Assembly: GCF_003574655.1 (NCBI RefSeq) | Contig: NZ_QNUM01000001.1 | Coordinates: 558,001-622,000, forward strand | Length of the DNA: 64,000 nt | Reading direction: 5' to 3' | Source of the DNA: Cohaesibacter haloalkalitolerans | GTDB lineage: Bacteria; Pseudomonadota; Alphaproteobacteria; Rhizobiales; Cohaesibacteraceae | Part shown: in pieces, positions 44,440 through 54,151 of the stretch | Layout: every line of letters starts with the position of its first letter | How positions within the stretch are numbered: the first letter of the stretch is position 1 | The notes under the pieces: model-generated | Seen by the model: the letters and a program-made list of their open reading frames with translations, nothing else | Databases searched by the model: none | What the model was told of the DNA's origin: nothing | Position numbers and translations under genes: made by a program

Positions 44440-45418
44440 AAGGCCGCCCAAGGCACCCTTGACGGGTGCCTCCCCCTCCACACACAGAGGGGCAGGGCCA
44501 TTCGGCTGACGCGTGTGTTCTGAAGGGGCACACGCGGTTTGCATCACATCGTGGTGCAAGGGATGTTGGCCGTTCGAAGCCATCTGCTGGTGAAGCGGGA
44601 TATCCAGAATTTGTTCACTAAAAAGTGCTTTTGTCAGAGCAAATTTTTTGAGCGTCATTTTGTCTTCGTATAATCGCGTATTTGCTATGCAGATTGTCAA
44701 ATGATGGAATTTTGCTCGAAAATTGGCCTGTCTCTTGGCTTTTTGCTTGAGCACCCCCGGAGTCATGGTCTGTGTGCGGACCGCCGCAAGGCAGGGGGCG
44801 TGGTTTGCAATGCAAAATAAGCCAATGTTTTCTTTGCGTTCTTTCGGCTCTCGAAGGGAGGGGAAAAGGACCTGATGCTTTCCCCTTCCTCTGGTCGGTG
44901 TCGGCTTTGATTGGCCGGGGGGACATGGTTGTTGTACCGTCATGCGATGCTTTGAGGGAGGGCTGCCATGAGAAAATCGGGTAGCTGTTTGACATGGCCC
45001 GCAGCAGGCCCTTGAAGAATCTGCCAAGATCCTGCTTTCGCTGGAAAAATGCATGATGACGCCGGGGAGAAGGCACTTGACGACCGCCCCGTCTTGGCCT
45101 ATCGCCTTAAGTCGTACGTTCCACTTTCGGACTCTTGTGATGCCTTTGTCGTGACCCTTGGGTGTCGGCGAGCAGTCCTTTGACGTGCATGCCATTTTCA
45201 ACGATTGCCCGGATGCCGCCTGGTCGGCATCGCACATGACGCCGGGTCAAAGGATATCTGCCTTCGGGCATCTCCGGTGTCATTTCAAGGACGATAACCG
45301 CCAAGGTCTGCAGCTCTCTTCATCTCCTCCTGAACGGGAGCGCAGCATTCAGGGTGACCGTGCATTCATTGTTGCAGTGATGATGCCGAGGCCACCACAA
45401 CAAAAGGACAGAAGCTTC
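44440..45418. other. 979-bp noncoding region upstream of pta
   Basis: I see no supported gene. Just after the peptidase stop, GGCACCC (44452-44458) and GGGTGCC (44464-44470) form a terminator-like stem without T-tract. A/T-rich sequence at about 44600-44710 may hold promoters. TTTGCA-A-TGCAAA (44804-44816) is a small palindrome. The pta frame stays open back to 45158, but that part is not Pta-like. The size is unusual for this compact window. Confidence 0.45.
44452..44470 (+). terminator. Probable end of the peptide ABC operon
   Basis: GGCACCC (44452-44458) and GGGTGCC (44464-44470) form a perfect 7-bp stem with a TTGAC loop, 12 bp after the metallopeptidase stop. The following bases are C-rich, not T-rich, so it may be a weak terminator. 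Confidence 0.45.
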
Positions 45419-47509
45419 ATGACCGCTCCTGCGAAACCCCGCACACTCTTCCTGACGCCGACGACGGATGCCTTCCGCCTTGCCACTCCGGCGCTCGGGC
45501 TGGTTCGTGCCCTGCAGCGCGCTGGCCACACGGTGGCATTTGCCAAACCGGTTGCCGATTCCACCATGGAAGATGGCGAAGAAGACATTTCGGTGCATTT
45601 TGCCCGTTCGCTTTGCAATCTGACGGTACCGGAACCGATTTCCCTTTCCCATGCCGAAGACCAGATCCGCTCCGGCAACATCAGCACCCTGCTCGAAGAC
45701 ATCGTAGCACTGGTTGAAGAAGCCCGCGGCGATGCCGAAATCGTGGTCGTCGAAGGTGTGGTTCCGGCTGAAGATCACAACCTGATCAGCGATCTGGACG
45801 TCGCCATGGGCCGCAGCCTCGCTGCCGAGGTCATTGCCGTTCTTTCCGGCAAGTCCGGTGATGTCGACACCATCGTTGATGCCGTGCGCGATGTTGCTCT
45901 GCGCGTCAACACCGCAGTGCGTCCGCTTGCCGGTGTCATGATTGGCCGCCTGCCGGATGTTGCCCTTGCCAGCGACATCAAGATTGCGCTTGAGAAAGCC
46001 AACCTCAACTTCCCGGTGATTGCTGCCTATCCGGTTACCCAGTATCTCAATGCACCGCGTCTGACCGACGTTGTGGACGAGCTTGGCTGCAAGATCCGCT
46101 ATAAGGGCGGCCTTGAAAGCGCTCGCATGGAAGATGTCGTTGTGGCTGCCCGTCCGCCGGAACATCTGGTCAAGCTGTTCAAGCCAGGCACTCTGGTTGT
46201 CACCCCGGGCGACCGCTCCGATGTCATCATGACGACGGCGCTGGCCCAGAGCTCCGGCATGCCGATTGCTGGCCTGATGCTGACTTGTGGCGTTCCGCTT
46301 TCCTCGTCGCTGGATGAGTTCCTCAGCGCCCGTTTCTCTGATCTGACCATTCTGGAAGTCGAGGAACAGACCTTCGACGCCGCCACCCACCTGGCAGCCA
46401 TGGACCGTCGCGTTCGTCTTGGTGACGACCAGCGCATGGAAGTGCTGATGGACCACACCGCCGATCATACTGATCTGTCGGCTCTGCGTCTTGATGACAC
46501 TGGTGATGCCACGGTGCACATGCCTCCTCCGATGTTCCGCCATCGTCTGATCAAGGATGCCAGCCGGGCCGGGGCGACCATCGTCCTGCCGGAAGGGGAC
46601 GAACCTCGCACGCTGCGTGCTGCCGTCATCTGCGCCGAGAAGAAAATCGCCCGCTGCCTGCTGCTGGCCAAGCCAGCCGACGTGAAGGCGGTTTCTGAAA
46701 GCCATGGCATTTCCTTGCCGGATACGCTGGAAATCGTTGATCCGGACAGCATCCGCGGAAAATACATCGCGCCGATGTGCGAGCTGCGCAAGAAGAAGGG
46801 CCTCACCCCCGAGCAGGCTGAAGCCCAGCTGGAAGACAATGTGGTGCTCGGCACCATGATGCTGGCTGTCGGCGATGTGCAGGGGCTGGTATCCGGCGCG
46901 GTTCACACCACCGCCTCCACCGTGCGTCCTGCCCTGCAGCTGATCAAGACCGCTCCGGGCAACTCCATCGTGTCGTCGGTCTTCTTCATGCTGATGCCGG
47001 ATCAGGTTCTGGTCTATGGCGACTGCGCCATCAACCCGGATCCGGATGCAGCCCAGCTGGCTGAGGTTGCCATGCAGTCCGCCGATTCCGCCAAGGCATT
47101 CGGCATCATTCCGAAGGTTGCCATGATCTCCTACTCCACCGGCACCTCCGGTGTTGGCGCTGACGTGGACAAGGTTCGGGAAGCAACGGCAATCGTCAAG
47201 GAAAAACGCCCTGACATCATCATCGACGGCCCGATCCAGTATGACGCAGCCTCGGTGGAAAGCGTCAATCGCCAGAAGGCTCCGGGCAGCCCGCTCGATG
47301 GTCATGCCAACGTGTTCATCTTCCCGGATCTGAATACCGGCAACACCACCTACAAGGCTGTGCAGCGGTCTGCTGACGTTGTGTCCGTCGGCCCGATGCT
47401 TCAGGGCCTGCGCAAGCCGGTCAATGACCTGTCGCGCGGCGCTCTGGTAGATGACATCGTCTACACCATTGCTCTGACCGCCATTCAGGCCGGTGCCGAA
47501 AAGGCCTGA
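45419..47509 (+). CDS. pta: Phosphate acetyltransferase (DRTGG-containing, long form)
   Basis: This 696-residue enzyme interconverts acetyl-CoA and acetyl phosphate. It has the long Escherichia coli-type layout: an N-terminal P-loop-like domain (about 1-140, starting with LFLTPTTDAFRLATPALGLVRAL), a DRTGG domain (about 215-330) and a C-terminal PTA_PTB catalytic domain (about 365-690). The catalytic domain includes IVLPEGDEPRTLRAA, a TTASTVRPALQLIKT stretch and YSTGTSGVGADVDKV. I chose the ATG at 45419, preceded by AAAGGACAG, where similarity begins. Acetate kinase is not adjacent in this window. A perfect terminator follows. Confidence 0.93.
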   Translation: MTAPAKPRTLFLTPTTDAFRLATPALGLVRALQRAGHTVAFAKPVADSTMEDGEEDISVHFARSLCNLTVPEPISLSHAEDQIRSGNISTLLEDIVALVEEARGDAEIVVVEGVVPAEDHNLISDLDVAMGRSLAAEVIAVLSGKSGDVDTIVDAVRDVALRVNTAVRPLAGVMIGRLPDVALASDIKIALEKANLNFPVIAAYPVTQYLNAPRLTDVVDELGCKIRYKGGLESARMEDVVVAARPPEHLVKLFKPGTLVVTPGDRSDVIMTTALAQSSGMPIAGLMLTCGVPLSSSLDEFLSARFSDLTILEVEEQTFDAATHLAAMDRRVRLGDDQRMEVLMDHTADHTDLSALRLDDTGDATVHMPPPMFRHRLIKDASRAGATIVLPEGDEPRTLRAAVICAEKKIARCLLLAKPADVKAVSESHGISLPDTLEIVDPDSIRGKYIAPMCELRKKKGLTPEQAEAQLEDNVVLGTMMLAVGDVQGLVSGAVHTTASTVRPALQLIKTAPGNSIVSSVFFMLMPDQVLVYGDCAINPDPDAAQLAEVAMQSADSAKAFGIIPKVAMISYSTGTSGVGADVDKVREATAIVKEKRPDIIIDGPIQYDAASVESVNRQKAPGSPLDGHANVFIFPDLNTGNTTYKAVQRSADVVSVGPMLQGLRKPVNDLSRGALVDDIVYTIALTAIQAGAEKA

Positions 47510-47562
47510 TCTGACAGGATCTGGCGAATAAGGTTTGGCGTTTCCGTCAAACGATAGAAACA

Positions 47563-47600
47563 AAAAGCTCTCGGGTGGTTCACCCGAGAGCTTTTCTTTT
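47563..47600. terminator. Strong bidirectional terminator between pta and the RND pump gene
   Basis: A perfect 15-bp stem (47563-47577 with 47581-47595) around a GTT loop is flanked by A-runs on the left and TTTTCTTTT on the right. It ends pta on the plus strand and can end the convergent RND gene on the minus strand. Confidence 0.92.
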
Positions 47601-47643
47601 GAGCGGGACCGCCCGATGGCGGGTAAGTCTGGAGGCCTTCGCC

Positions 47644-50600
47644 TCACACTGATTGTTGCTGGGCGATCTCCTGTTCGAGCCGATGGCTTGCTGCTCCCGG
47701 TTCGCCGCCGAGCGGTGCCAGCCAGCGATAGAGTACGGGGATGAGGAACAGGGTGAACAGGGTGGCAAAGCCCAACCCGCCGACCACGACCCAGCCAACG
47801 GCGATGCGGGCTTCGGCTCCGGCACCTGACGTGATGATCAGTGGCAGGCCGCCGAAGACGGTGGACACCATGGTCATCATCACCGGACGGATACGCAGGC
47901 TTACTGCATCCCGGATGGCGCTGTCGATATCCTGTCCGCGCTCCCGCAACTGGTTGGCGAACTCGACGATCAGGATACCGTTCTTGGCCATCACGCCGAT
48001 TAGCATCACAAGGCCGATCTGGCTGTAGTAGTTCAGCGTGCCGCCGGTGATCATGATCGCCAGCATGGCCGCCGCCAGCCCGAAGGGGACGGTGATCATG
48101 ATGATGGTGGCGGAAACGAAGCTTTCGAACTGGGCAGCCAGCACGAGGAAGACGATGATCCCGGCAATGCCGAAGATCAGCAATGTACCCGCCCGGCCGC
48201 TATCAAGCTCACCGGCTTCGCCAAGCAGCTTGACGCTGGTGCCCTGTGGCAGGACATCATGGGCGATTGCCCGCATGCGCTCGACCGCCTGCCCAAGATC
48301 GACACCGCGCGGCAGGTTGGCGTTGATGGAGATGGCCAGCGATCCACTTTCGCGGGCATAGGACGCCTGGCTCAGCACCTGGGTGAAGCTGGCCACGGAA
48401 GACAGCGGGATGATGTTGCCGCTGCTGGTGCGGGCGAACATGCGTTCCAGATCGCTGGCGTCATTGACCGGCCAGCCGCCATCAGGGTTGATGGTCAGGT
48501 CCACCTCCTCGCCATCAATGAAGACGGAGGTTGGGGTGAGGCCTTGTGTGACGGCGGAAATGCTGTCGGCGATGGTGTCCGGGGTTATGCCCAGCTCAAG
48601 TGCCCGGTCCCGGTCGATGTCGACGCTGATCTGGAGCGAGGTGTCGTTGGAGCTGAGCTGCGGATTGGTGAAGGTGGGATCCTGCTCCATGGCCGCGATC
48701 ATCTTGTCGGCTCCGTCGACCAGCTTGGGATAGTCATTGCCAGTGACAGCAAAGCTGAGCCCTGACCCTCCGCCACGGATGCCAAGGGAGTTGCCCGAGC
48801 GGGCCATGACCCGGATGCTGGCAATGTGGGCCAGCTTCTTGTTGATCTCGGCCAGAATCGTCTGCTGGTCGCGCTCCCTGTCCTGCCAGTTGGCAAGGCG
48901 CACGATGACGAAGGCACGGGTGCCGCCGCCGCGCCCGATGAGACTGAGGACAGACTTGACCTCGCCGTTTTCGCGATAGGGCTCAAGGACCTTCTCGACC
49001 TGTCCGATCTCGTCGCTCATATAGTCGTTCGAGCCGCCAACCGGGCCTGTGGCGATCATGAAGAACATGCCACGGTCCTCTGGCGGGGTGAGGGTGCTGG
49101 TCAGGTTCTGTGCCGCACCGATTGCAAAGACTGCAAAGGCGATGGCAATGCCGATGGTGAGCAGTGGCATGCGAATGGCCTTGTCGACGACGTCAAGGAA
49201 GAGGCGCTTGATCAGACCGTCCTGCCTTTCCTCATCGCGGGCTGCTGCTTCCTGCATCTTTCTGGAGGGTTTGCCCGGATCGAGGATCGAGGCCAACATC
49301 GGCGCCATGGTCAGGGCCACGACAGAGGACAGGGTGACGCAGAAGGCCAGCACGAAGCCGAATTCCGAGAACACGCCACCGGCCTGACCGGGCAGGAAGG
49401 AAATCGGGATGAACACGGCGGCCAGCGTCGCCGTGGTGGAAATCACGGCAAAGAACACCTCGTTGGTGCCGGCAACGGCAGCAAAGCGGGCGCCCTCGCC
49501 ATCGTGACGGCGGCGGACAATGTTTTCGACCACGACGATGGCGTCATCCACGACCATGCCGGTTGCCAGCACAAGGGCCAGCAGACTGATGGTGTTGACC
49601 GAGAAGCCGACAATCCAGATGGCGGCAATCGTGCCGATCAGGGCTACGGGAATGGCGATGGCCGGGATGATGGTGGCGCGCCATGACCTGAGGAACAGGA
49701 AGATGACGACAATCACGATGACCACGGCCAAGAGGATGGATTTCGTCACTTCGGTGATGGAGCCTTCGATGAAGATGCCGTCATCGGTGGTGATGGTCAG
49801 AGAGACATCGTCAGGGATCTGGGTCTGAAGCTCTGCGACAGCCTTGCGCACGTCCTGCGAGATGGTCAGGGTGTTGCCGACGGACTGGCGGACGATGTCG
49901 AGGCCGATCGAGGGGCGACCATTGACGCGGGCCGACTGAGTGGTGTCTTCACCGGTCAACTGCACATTGGCGACATCCGAGATATAGGTGGTTGCGTTGA
50001 TGCGCAACTTGCCGATCATGTCTGTCGTGACCACCGGATTGACCGAGCGCAGGGTTGTCGTGCTGAGGTCGCTGTCGACCGAGCCGAGGGAGTAATCGTT
50101 GCGCAGGGTTTTGAGGGTGGTGCTGATATCGCTAAGCGTCAGGCCGCGCGCCAGCAGTGTGGGCATGGAGACATTGATCCGGAACTCGTTGGCCTTGGCG
50201 CCGGTCACCGTGATTTCAGCGATGCCCTCGACCAGATTGAGCCGGTCGGTGATCGGCCCTTCGGCGAGAGTGGTCAGTTCGGCAAGGCTCTTGTTGCCCG
50301 AAAGGGCGAGGCGGATGATCGGGTCTGCATCGGCGTTGCTCTTGCGTACCGTGGGGTCTTCCACATCGTCGGGCAACTGGCGCATGGTCTGGGATACGAT
50401 CTCGCGGGCCTCGTTGGCGGCGATGTCGACATCCACATCGCTGTTGAGGTCGAGCGTGATGCGGCTGCTGCCATAGCTTGATGTGGAGGAGATGTTCTTG
50501 ACGCCATCGAGCGCACCAAAGGCGTCTTCGAGCACAGAGGTGATTTCGCGGTCGACCACTTCGGCCGATGCGCCTTCATAGGTGGTGCGGACGGACAGCG

Positions 50601-50748
50601 AGGGCTGGTCAACATCCGGCATTTCCCGCACTTCGACCCCGGAAAGAGCGGCGATGCCTGCGATGATGATCAGGAGATTGATCACGAAGGCCAGAATGGG
50701 GCGGGCCACAAAGAGCCGTGTCATGCCTTCAACATGCTTGTTCGACAT
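47644..50748 (-). CDS. RND-family multidrug efflux permease (HAE1-type)
   Basis: This 1034-residue inner-membrane proton-driven pump has the RND layout: twelve transmembrane segments and two large periplasmic loops. TM1 is followed by MPDVDQPSLSVRTTYEGASAEVVD, and the TM4 region reads ALVLATGMVVDDAIVVVENIVR with the proton-relay Asp pair. Near the end GLVMLIGVMAKNGILIVEFANQLRERG is the repeat counterpart. It belongs to the hydrophobe/amphiphile efflux group that expels drugs, dyes and detergents. The membrane fusion protein gene lies 5 bp upstream. No outer-membrane TolC-like gene is present here, so it may use one encoded elsewhere. Confidence 0.93.
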   Translation of the reverse strand: MSNKHVEGMTRLFVARPILAFVINLLIIIAGIAALSGVEVREMPDVDQPSLSVRTTYEGASAEVVDREITSVLEDAFGALDGVKNISSTSSYGSSRITLDLNSDVDVDIAANEAREIVSQTMRQLPDDVEDPTVRKSNADADPIIRLALSGNKSLAELTTLAEGPITDRLNLVEGIAEITVTGAKANEFRINVSMPTLLARGLTLSDISTTLKTLRNDYSLGSVDSDLSTTTLRSVNPVVTTDMIGKLRINATTYISDVANVQLTGEDTTQSARVNGRPSIGLDIVRQSVGNTLTISQDVRKAVAELQTQIPDDVSLTITTDDGIFIEGSITEVTKSILLAVVIVIVVIFLFLRSWRATIIPAIAIPVALIGTIAAIWIVGFSVNTISLLALVLATGMVVDDAIVVVENIVRRRHDGEGARFAAVAGTNEVFFAVISTTATLAAVFIPISFLPGQAGGVFSEFGFVLAFCVTLSSVVALTMAPMLASILDPGKPSRKMQEAAARDEERQDGLIKRLFLDVVDKAIRMPLLTIGIAIAFAVFAIGAAQNLTSTLTPPEDRGMFFMIATGPVGGSNDYMSDEIGQVEKVLEPYRENGEVKSVLSLIGRGGGTRAFVIVRLANWQDRERDQQTILAEINKKLAHIASIRVMARSGNSLGIRGGGSGLSFAVTGNDYPKLVDGADKMIAAMEQDPTFTNPQLSSNDTSLQISVDIDRDRALELGITPDTIADSISAVTQGLTPTSVFIDGEEVDLTINPDGGWPVNDASDLERMFARTSSGNIIPLSSVASFTQVLSQASYARESGSLAISINANLPRGVDLGQAVERMRAIAHDVLPQGTSVKLLGEAGELDSGRAGTLLIFGIAGIIVFLVLAAQFESFVSATIIMITVPFGLAAAMLAIMITGGTLNYYSQIGLVMLIGVMAKNGILIVEFANQLRERGQDIDSAIRDAVSLRIRPVMMTMVSTVFGGLPLIITSGAGAEARIAVGWVVVGGLGFATLFTLFLIPVLYRWLAPLGGEPGAASHRLEQEIAQQQSV

Positions 50749-50753
50749 TGCGG

Positions 50754-51938
50754 CTACTCCGTGCGGGTGGATGCGGTGGTGGTGGGTTTCTGGTTGCTGC
50801 TACCCCCCTGCTCAGCCACGATCGAGGCGCCGGGACGCAGTTTCTGAACGCCTTCCACGACAACCTTGGTGCCTTCCTTGAGGTCGCCCTCGATCCAGAT
50901 GGTGTCATCCTGCCGGTAGCGGAAGATGACGGGCACCGCCCGGACCTTGCCGTCTTCGGCGAGCCAGACCTGGGTGCCATCGCGGGTCCAGGTGAGGGCC
51001 ATTGCCGGCAGGGCAGCCAGAGGTTCGGTTTTCTGGCGCAGCATGACCTCAAAGGTCATCCCCGGCCAGAGACGTCCGTCGCCGTTCTCGATTTCAGCCT
51101 TCACCGTGATGGTGCGGGTGGTCTCATCGATGGTGCTGTCAAAAGCGATGATCTTGCCTTCGAAGACCTTGCCGTTGATGGCCGGGGTGGTGACATAGAC
51201 CTCCTTGTCAAGCTCAAGCAGATTCATTGCCCGTTCCGGCAGCTCGAAGGTCACAAGAATGGTTTCGGTGTTGTTGATGTCGACGATCTTGGCGCCGTTC
51301 GAAAGAAAATCGCCCACTTCCCATTCGGCCAGGCCCAACCGTCCGTCGATGGGGCTCTTGATGGTGCGGTCTGCAAGTTCCTTCTCGGCCAGAGCCAGAT
51401 TGCCACGGGCAACGGCGGCGGCCGATTCTGCTTCTTTCATGCTGGTGGCGGTCACGATGCCTGAATTGCGGGATTGCAGCGTGCTGTAGCGTTCAAGCGT
51501 GTCTTCGGCCTTGGATAGATTGGCTTCGGCAATTTCCACATTGATGCGCTCGCTGGTGTCTTCCAGTTGCAGCAGGACGTCGCCCTTCGAGACATGGGGG
51601 GTGCCTTCGAACATCACGTCCTTGATCTGGCCAGAGACTTCCGAAACGAGGGAAACACTCTGTTTGGCTACGCCCGTGCCGATGGAGCTGAAGGTGTCCT
51701 CATAAGGCTTGTAGGTGATGTCGGCGAGCGTCACATAGGTGGCTCCGGCGTTCCTGCCACCCGGCCGTGCCCCTTGGGACTGGCCGGAAGCCGGGCTTCT
51801 TGATGCGGTCGGCTGGCCAGACTGATCGGCGAACAATGATGCAAGGCCAGCGGGCAGACCAAATTGATAAATGTAAGCAGCAACAATCAATACAGCCGCG
51901 ATGAGTAGGCTCATTATGTGTTTCATATTATTGTCCAT
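50754..51938 (-). CDS. RND efflux membrane fusion protein (periplasmic adaptor)
   Basis: This 394-residue adaptor has an N-terminal membrane anchor (about 8-25) and a Ser/Gly/Pro linker. It has a biotinyl-lipoyl half-motif (SLVSEVSGQIKDVMFEGTPHVSKGDVLLQLE, about residues 90-120), a coiled-coil hairpin (about 125-190), the returning half-motif TIKSPIDGRLGLAEWEVGDFL (about 194-214) and a beta-barrel/MP domain. It bridges the RND pump and an outer-membrane channel. The start at 51938 has no good Shine-Dalgarno. An in-frame ATG at 51926 (MKHIMSLLIA) is an alternative. It is co-transcribed with the pump gene. Confidence 0.92.
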   Translation of the reverse strand: MDNNMKHIMSLLIAAVLIVAAYIYQFGLPAGLASLFADQSGQPTASRSPASGQSQGARPGGRNAGATYVTLADITYKPYEDTFSSIGTGVAKQSVSLVSEVSGQIKDVMFEGTPHVSKGDVLLQLEDTSERINVEIAEANLSKAEDTLERYSTLQSRNSGIVTATSMKEAESAAAVARGNLALAEKELADRTIKSPIDGRLGLAEWEVGDFLSNGAKIVDINNTETILVTFELPERAMNLLELDKEVYVTTPAINGKVFEGKIIAFDSTIDETTRTITVKAEIENGDGRLWPGMTFEVMLRQKTEPLAALPAMALTWTRDGTQVWLAEDGKVRAVPVIFRYRQDDTIWIEGDLKEGTKVVVEGVQKLRPGASIVAEQGGSSNQKPTTTASTRTE

Positions 51939-52540
51939 TTGGGCACATGAATGCAGAATTATACTTTTATCTTATTGGTTTGCGACCGTTTCAAGTAACA
52001 TTTCTCCTATAATTGTAACTGAGTGTATCCATTTGCATTTCGTTTCTAACTATCTGAAATTACTTGATATTCTCTATCTTGTGATCGGTGGTGAACGGTG
52101 ACCGGGGTGGCGGCTATCACAGAAATGCGCCTGTGCTTTCTGCTTTTGCCCCTGCTGGTTCTGCCACATTTTTGCCTTGATATCTGTTGCTTAGCGCATT
52201 TTGTTGGCGTCTCAGGCCCGCAAGGTTGGGATGCGTGTCGGGGGTGAGGTTCCCGAGGTTCAAGGAGATGCTTGAAAACGCCATGAATGTTCGCTATTCC
52301 CTAGGGAACAATCCGAACTACAGCAACAATCCGGTTTTGATGGCTCCTGTTGCGCAAGTGTTTCGGGCTGTGGGACAGTCGTTTCGGAATTGACTATTGT
52401 GTCTGTTTTGGTCAAGTCTGGTGCTTGTTTGTTCAGGTCTAGGGCTTGAGAGAATTTTAGCGTGTTTGCCGATCTTCTTCTTTCCATTGTTATGGGAAAA
52501 TAAGAATATTCAAATTAGATAGCTTAGAAAGTCTGATGTT
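51939..52540. other. 602-bp noncoding divergent region between efflux operon and manC-type gene
   Basis: I find no convincing gene. The part near the efflux genes (51945-52085) is clearly A/T-rich. A perfect palindrome TTCCCTAGGGAA lies at 52297-52308, followed at once by two copies of AACAATCCG (52307-52341), about 200-240 bp upstream of the manC-type start. These may be regulator sites for surface polysaccharide synthesis or the pump. Confidence 0.45.
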
Positions 52541-53959
52541 ATGATTACTCCTGTTCTTTTGTGCGGTGGTTCCGGAACCCGTCTTTGGCCCCTTTCGCGC
52601 AAAAGCTACCCAAAGCAATTTGTTCCGCTGGTTGGTGATGAAACGCTGTTTCAGGCTTCTGCCAAGCGCCTTCATGGCGACCAGTATGCCTCGCCGATCA
52701 TTGTGACCAACTCCGACTTCCGCTTCATCGTGACCGAACAGCTGGTTGAAATCGGTATCGACCCCAGCGCCGTTCTGATCGAGCCATCGGCGCGCAATAC
52801 GGCGCCTGCAGTTCTGGCTGCAGCGCTGTGGCTTGCTGAGCGGGATCCGGACGCCCTGATGCTTGTTGCGCCGTCTGATCATGTGGTGCCGGATGTTGCA
52901 GCCTTTTCGTCCGTGGTGGAAGCCGGTGCTGTCGCTGCGCGGGAGGGTAAACTCGTAACCTTCGGCATCAAGCCCGGTCATGCGGAAACCGGCTATGGCT
53001 ATCTCGAGCTTGAACTGGACGTATGCGGGGAAATCTCCGCCGTTGATCTGGTGGCCTTTGTTGAGAAGCCGGATCTGGAAAATGCCGAGCGGATGGTGGC
53101 ATCGGGGAAATATCTTTGGAATGCAGGCATTTTCCTGTTCTCGGTCAAGACCATTATCGAGGCCTTCAGGCAGCATGCGCCAGCTCTCATCGAGCCTGTT
53201 GCGCGGTCTCTTGCCAATGGCAAGGAAGACCTCGGTTTCCTGCGCCTCGACCCGGAAGCATGGTCCGAAGCTGACAATATCTCCATCGACTATGCCGTCA
53301 TGGAACGCGCTGACAATCTGGCGGTGGTTCCATTTGCTTCCGGCTGGTCCGACCTTGGCGGCTGGGATGCTGTCTGGCGCGAGAGCAAGCAGAATGAACT
53401 GGGGGTCGCCACATCAGGTGACGCTACGGCGATCGATTGCCGGAACACGCTCTTGCGGTCTGAAGACAGCTCGATGGAGATCGTCGGGATCGGTCTTGAG
53501 AATGTTGTCGCGGTCGCGATGCCGGATGCGGTGCTGGTGGCTGATATCACCCGCGCTCAGGATGTGCGCAAGGCGGTGGATGCCCTCAAGTCCAAGAAGG
53601 CCCGTCAGGCTGAATCCTTCCCGCGCGATCACCGGCCATGGGGCTGGTTCGAGAGTCTGGTGATCGGCTCGCGCTTTCAGGTCAAGCGGATCGTGGTTCA
53701 CCCGGGCGGATCGCTCTCCCTGCAATCGCACCATCACCGCTCCGAGCACTGGATCGTTGTGGAAGGCACTGCCAAGGTGACGGTGGATGACGAGGTCAAG
53801 TTGCTGACGGAAAACCAGTCGGTGTATATCCCGCTTGGGTCTATCCATCGTCTCGAGAACCCGGGCAAGGTGCCGATGGCGCTCATCGAAGTGCAGACCG
53901 GCTCCTATCTCGGCGAAGATGATATCATTCGGTATGAAGACATCTACGCCCGCAGCTGA
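52541..53959 (+). CDS. Mannose-1-phosphate guanylyltransferase / mannose-6-phosphate isomerase
   Basis: This 472-residue bifunctional enzyme is of the AlgA/ManC/XanB type. The N-terminal nucleotidyltransferase (about 1-285) has LCGGSGTRLWPLSRKSYPKQF at residues 7-27 and FVEKPDLENAERM near 175. It makes GDP-mannose. The C-terminal type II PMI cupin domain (about 325-470) has HPGGSLSLQSHHHRSEHWIVVEG, whose His residues bind the metal. It interconverts fructose-6- and mannose-6-phosphate. GDP-mannose feeds exopolysaccharide, O-antigen or glycan synthesis. No other polysaccharide gene is adjacent. The Shine-Dalgarno is weak. Confidence 0.94.
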   Translation: MITPVLLCGGSGTRLWPLSRKSYPKQFVPLVGDETLFQASAKRLHGDQYASPIIVTNSDFRFIVTEQLVEIGIDPSAVLIEPSARNTAPAVLAAALWLAERDPDALMLVAPSDHVVPDVAAFSSVVEAGAVAAREGKLVTFGIKPGHAETGYGYLELELDVCGEISAVDLVAFVEKPDLENAERMVASGKYLWNAGIFLFSVKTIIEAFRQHAPALIEPVARSLANGKEDLGFLRLDPEAWSEADNISIDYAVMERADNLAVVPFASGWSDLGGWDAVWRESKQNELGVATSGDATAIDCRNTLLRSEDSSMEIVGIGLENVVAVAMPDAVLVADITRAQDVRKAVDALKSKKARQAESFPRDHRPWGWFESLVIGSRFQVKRIVVHPGGSLSLQSHHHRSEHWIVVEGTAKVTVDDEVKLLTENQSVYIPLGSIHRLENPGKVPMALIEVQTGSYLGEDDIIRYEDIYARS

Positions 53960-53994
53960 CCGTTTGCGAGAAGCGTCAGTCATGAATTTGCCAA

Positions 53995-54022
53995 GGGATC
54001 GGGTTTGTGTCCGGTCCCTTTT
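53995..54022 (+). terminator. Terminator after the manC-type gene
   Basis: GGGATCGG (53995-54002) pairs with CCGGTCCC (54011-54018), with one G-U pair, and is followed by TTTT. It lies 36 bp after the stop codon. Confidence 0.7.
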
Positions 54023-54090
54023 CATTTGGTAGATTGTACCTTCAGTGCTGCGGTGGTTGCGATCGTCCGGGCCTTGGGGTTCGGAGATGC

Positions 54091-54120
54091 AAAAAGCCCT
54101 GCGCTGGGCAGGGCTTTCTT
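54091..54120. terminator. Bidirectional terminator before the malate synthase gene end
   Basis: AAAGCCCTGC (54093-54102) pairs perfectly with GCAGGGCTTT (54108-54117) around a 5-nt loop. On the minus strand the stem is followed by TTTTTGC, which suits malate synthase, whose stop lies 32 bp away. On the plus strand it is followed by CTTTCG and could back up the manC terminator. Confidence 0.85.
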
Positions 54121-54151
54121 TCGTATTTTATGACTGTAGCAGGCTGACCGC

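Noticed and set aside
42670-45237. 855-codon open frame on the minus strand across the metallopeptidase gene and the following gap
   Set aside because: It is antisense to a clear coding gene, has shadow-type composition and no family motif. It only looks long because the GC-rich codon pattern removes stops.
45158-45418. N-terminal extension of Pta by 87 codons
   Set aside because: The extra residues are Cys/His/Gly-rich and unlike Pta. The family start with LFLTPTTDAF follows the ATG at 45419, which has a usable Shine-Dalgarno.
45320-47647. 775-codon minus-strand frame opposite pta
   Set aside because: It is a shadow of pta. It would also have to read through the strong terminator at 47563-47600.
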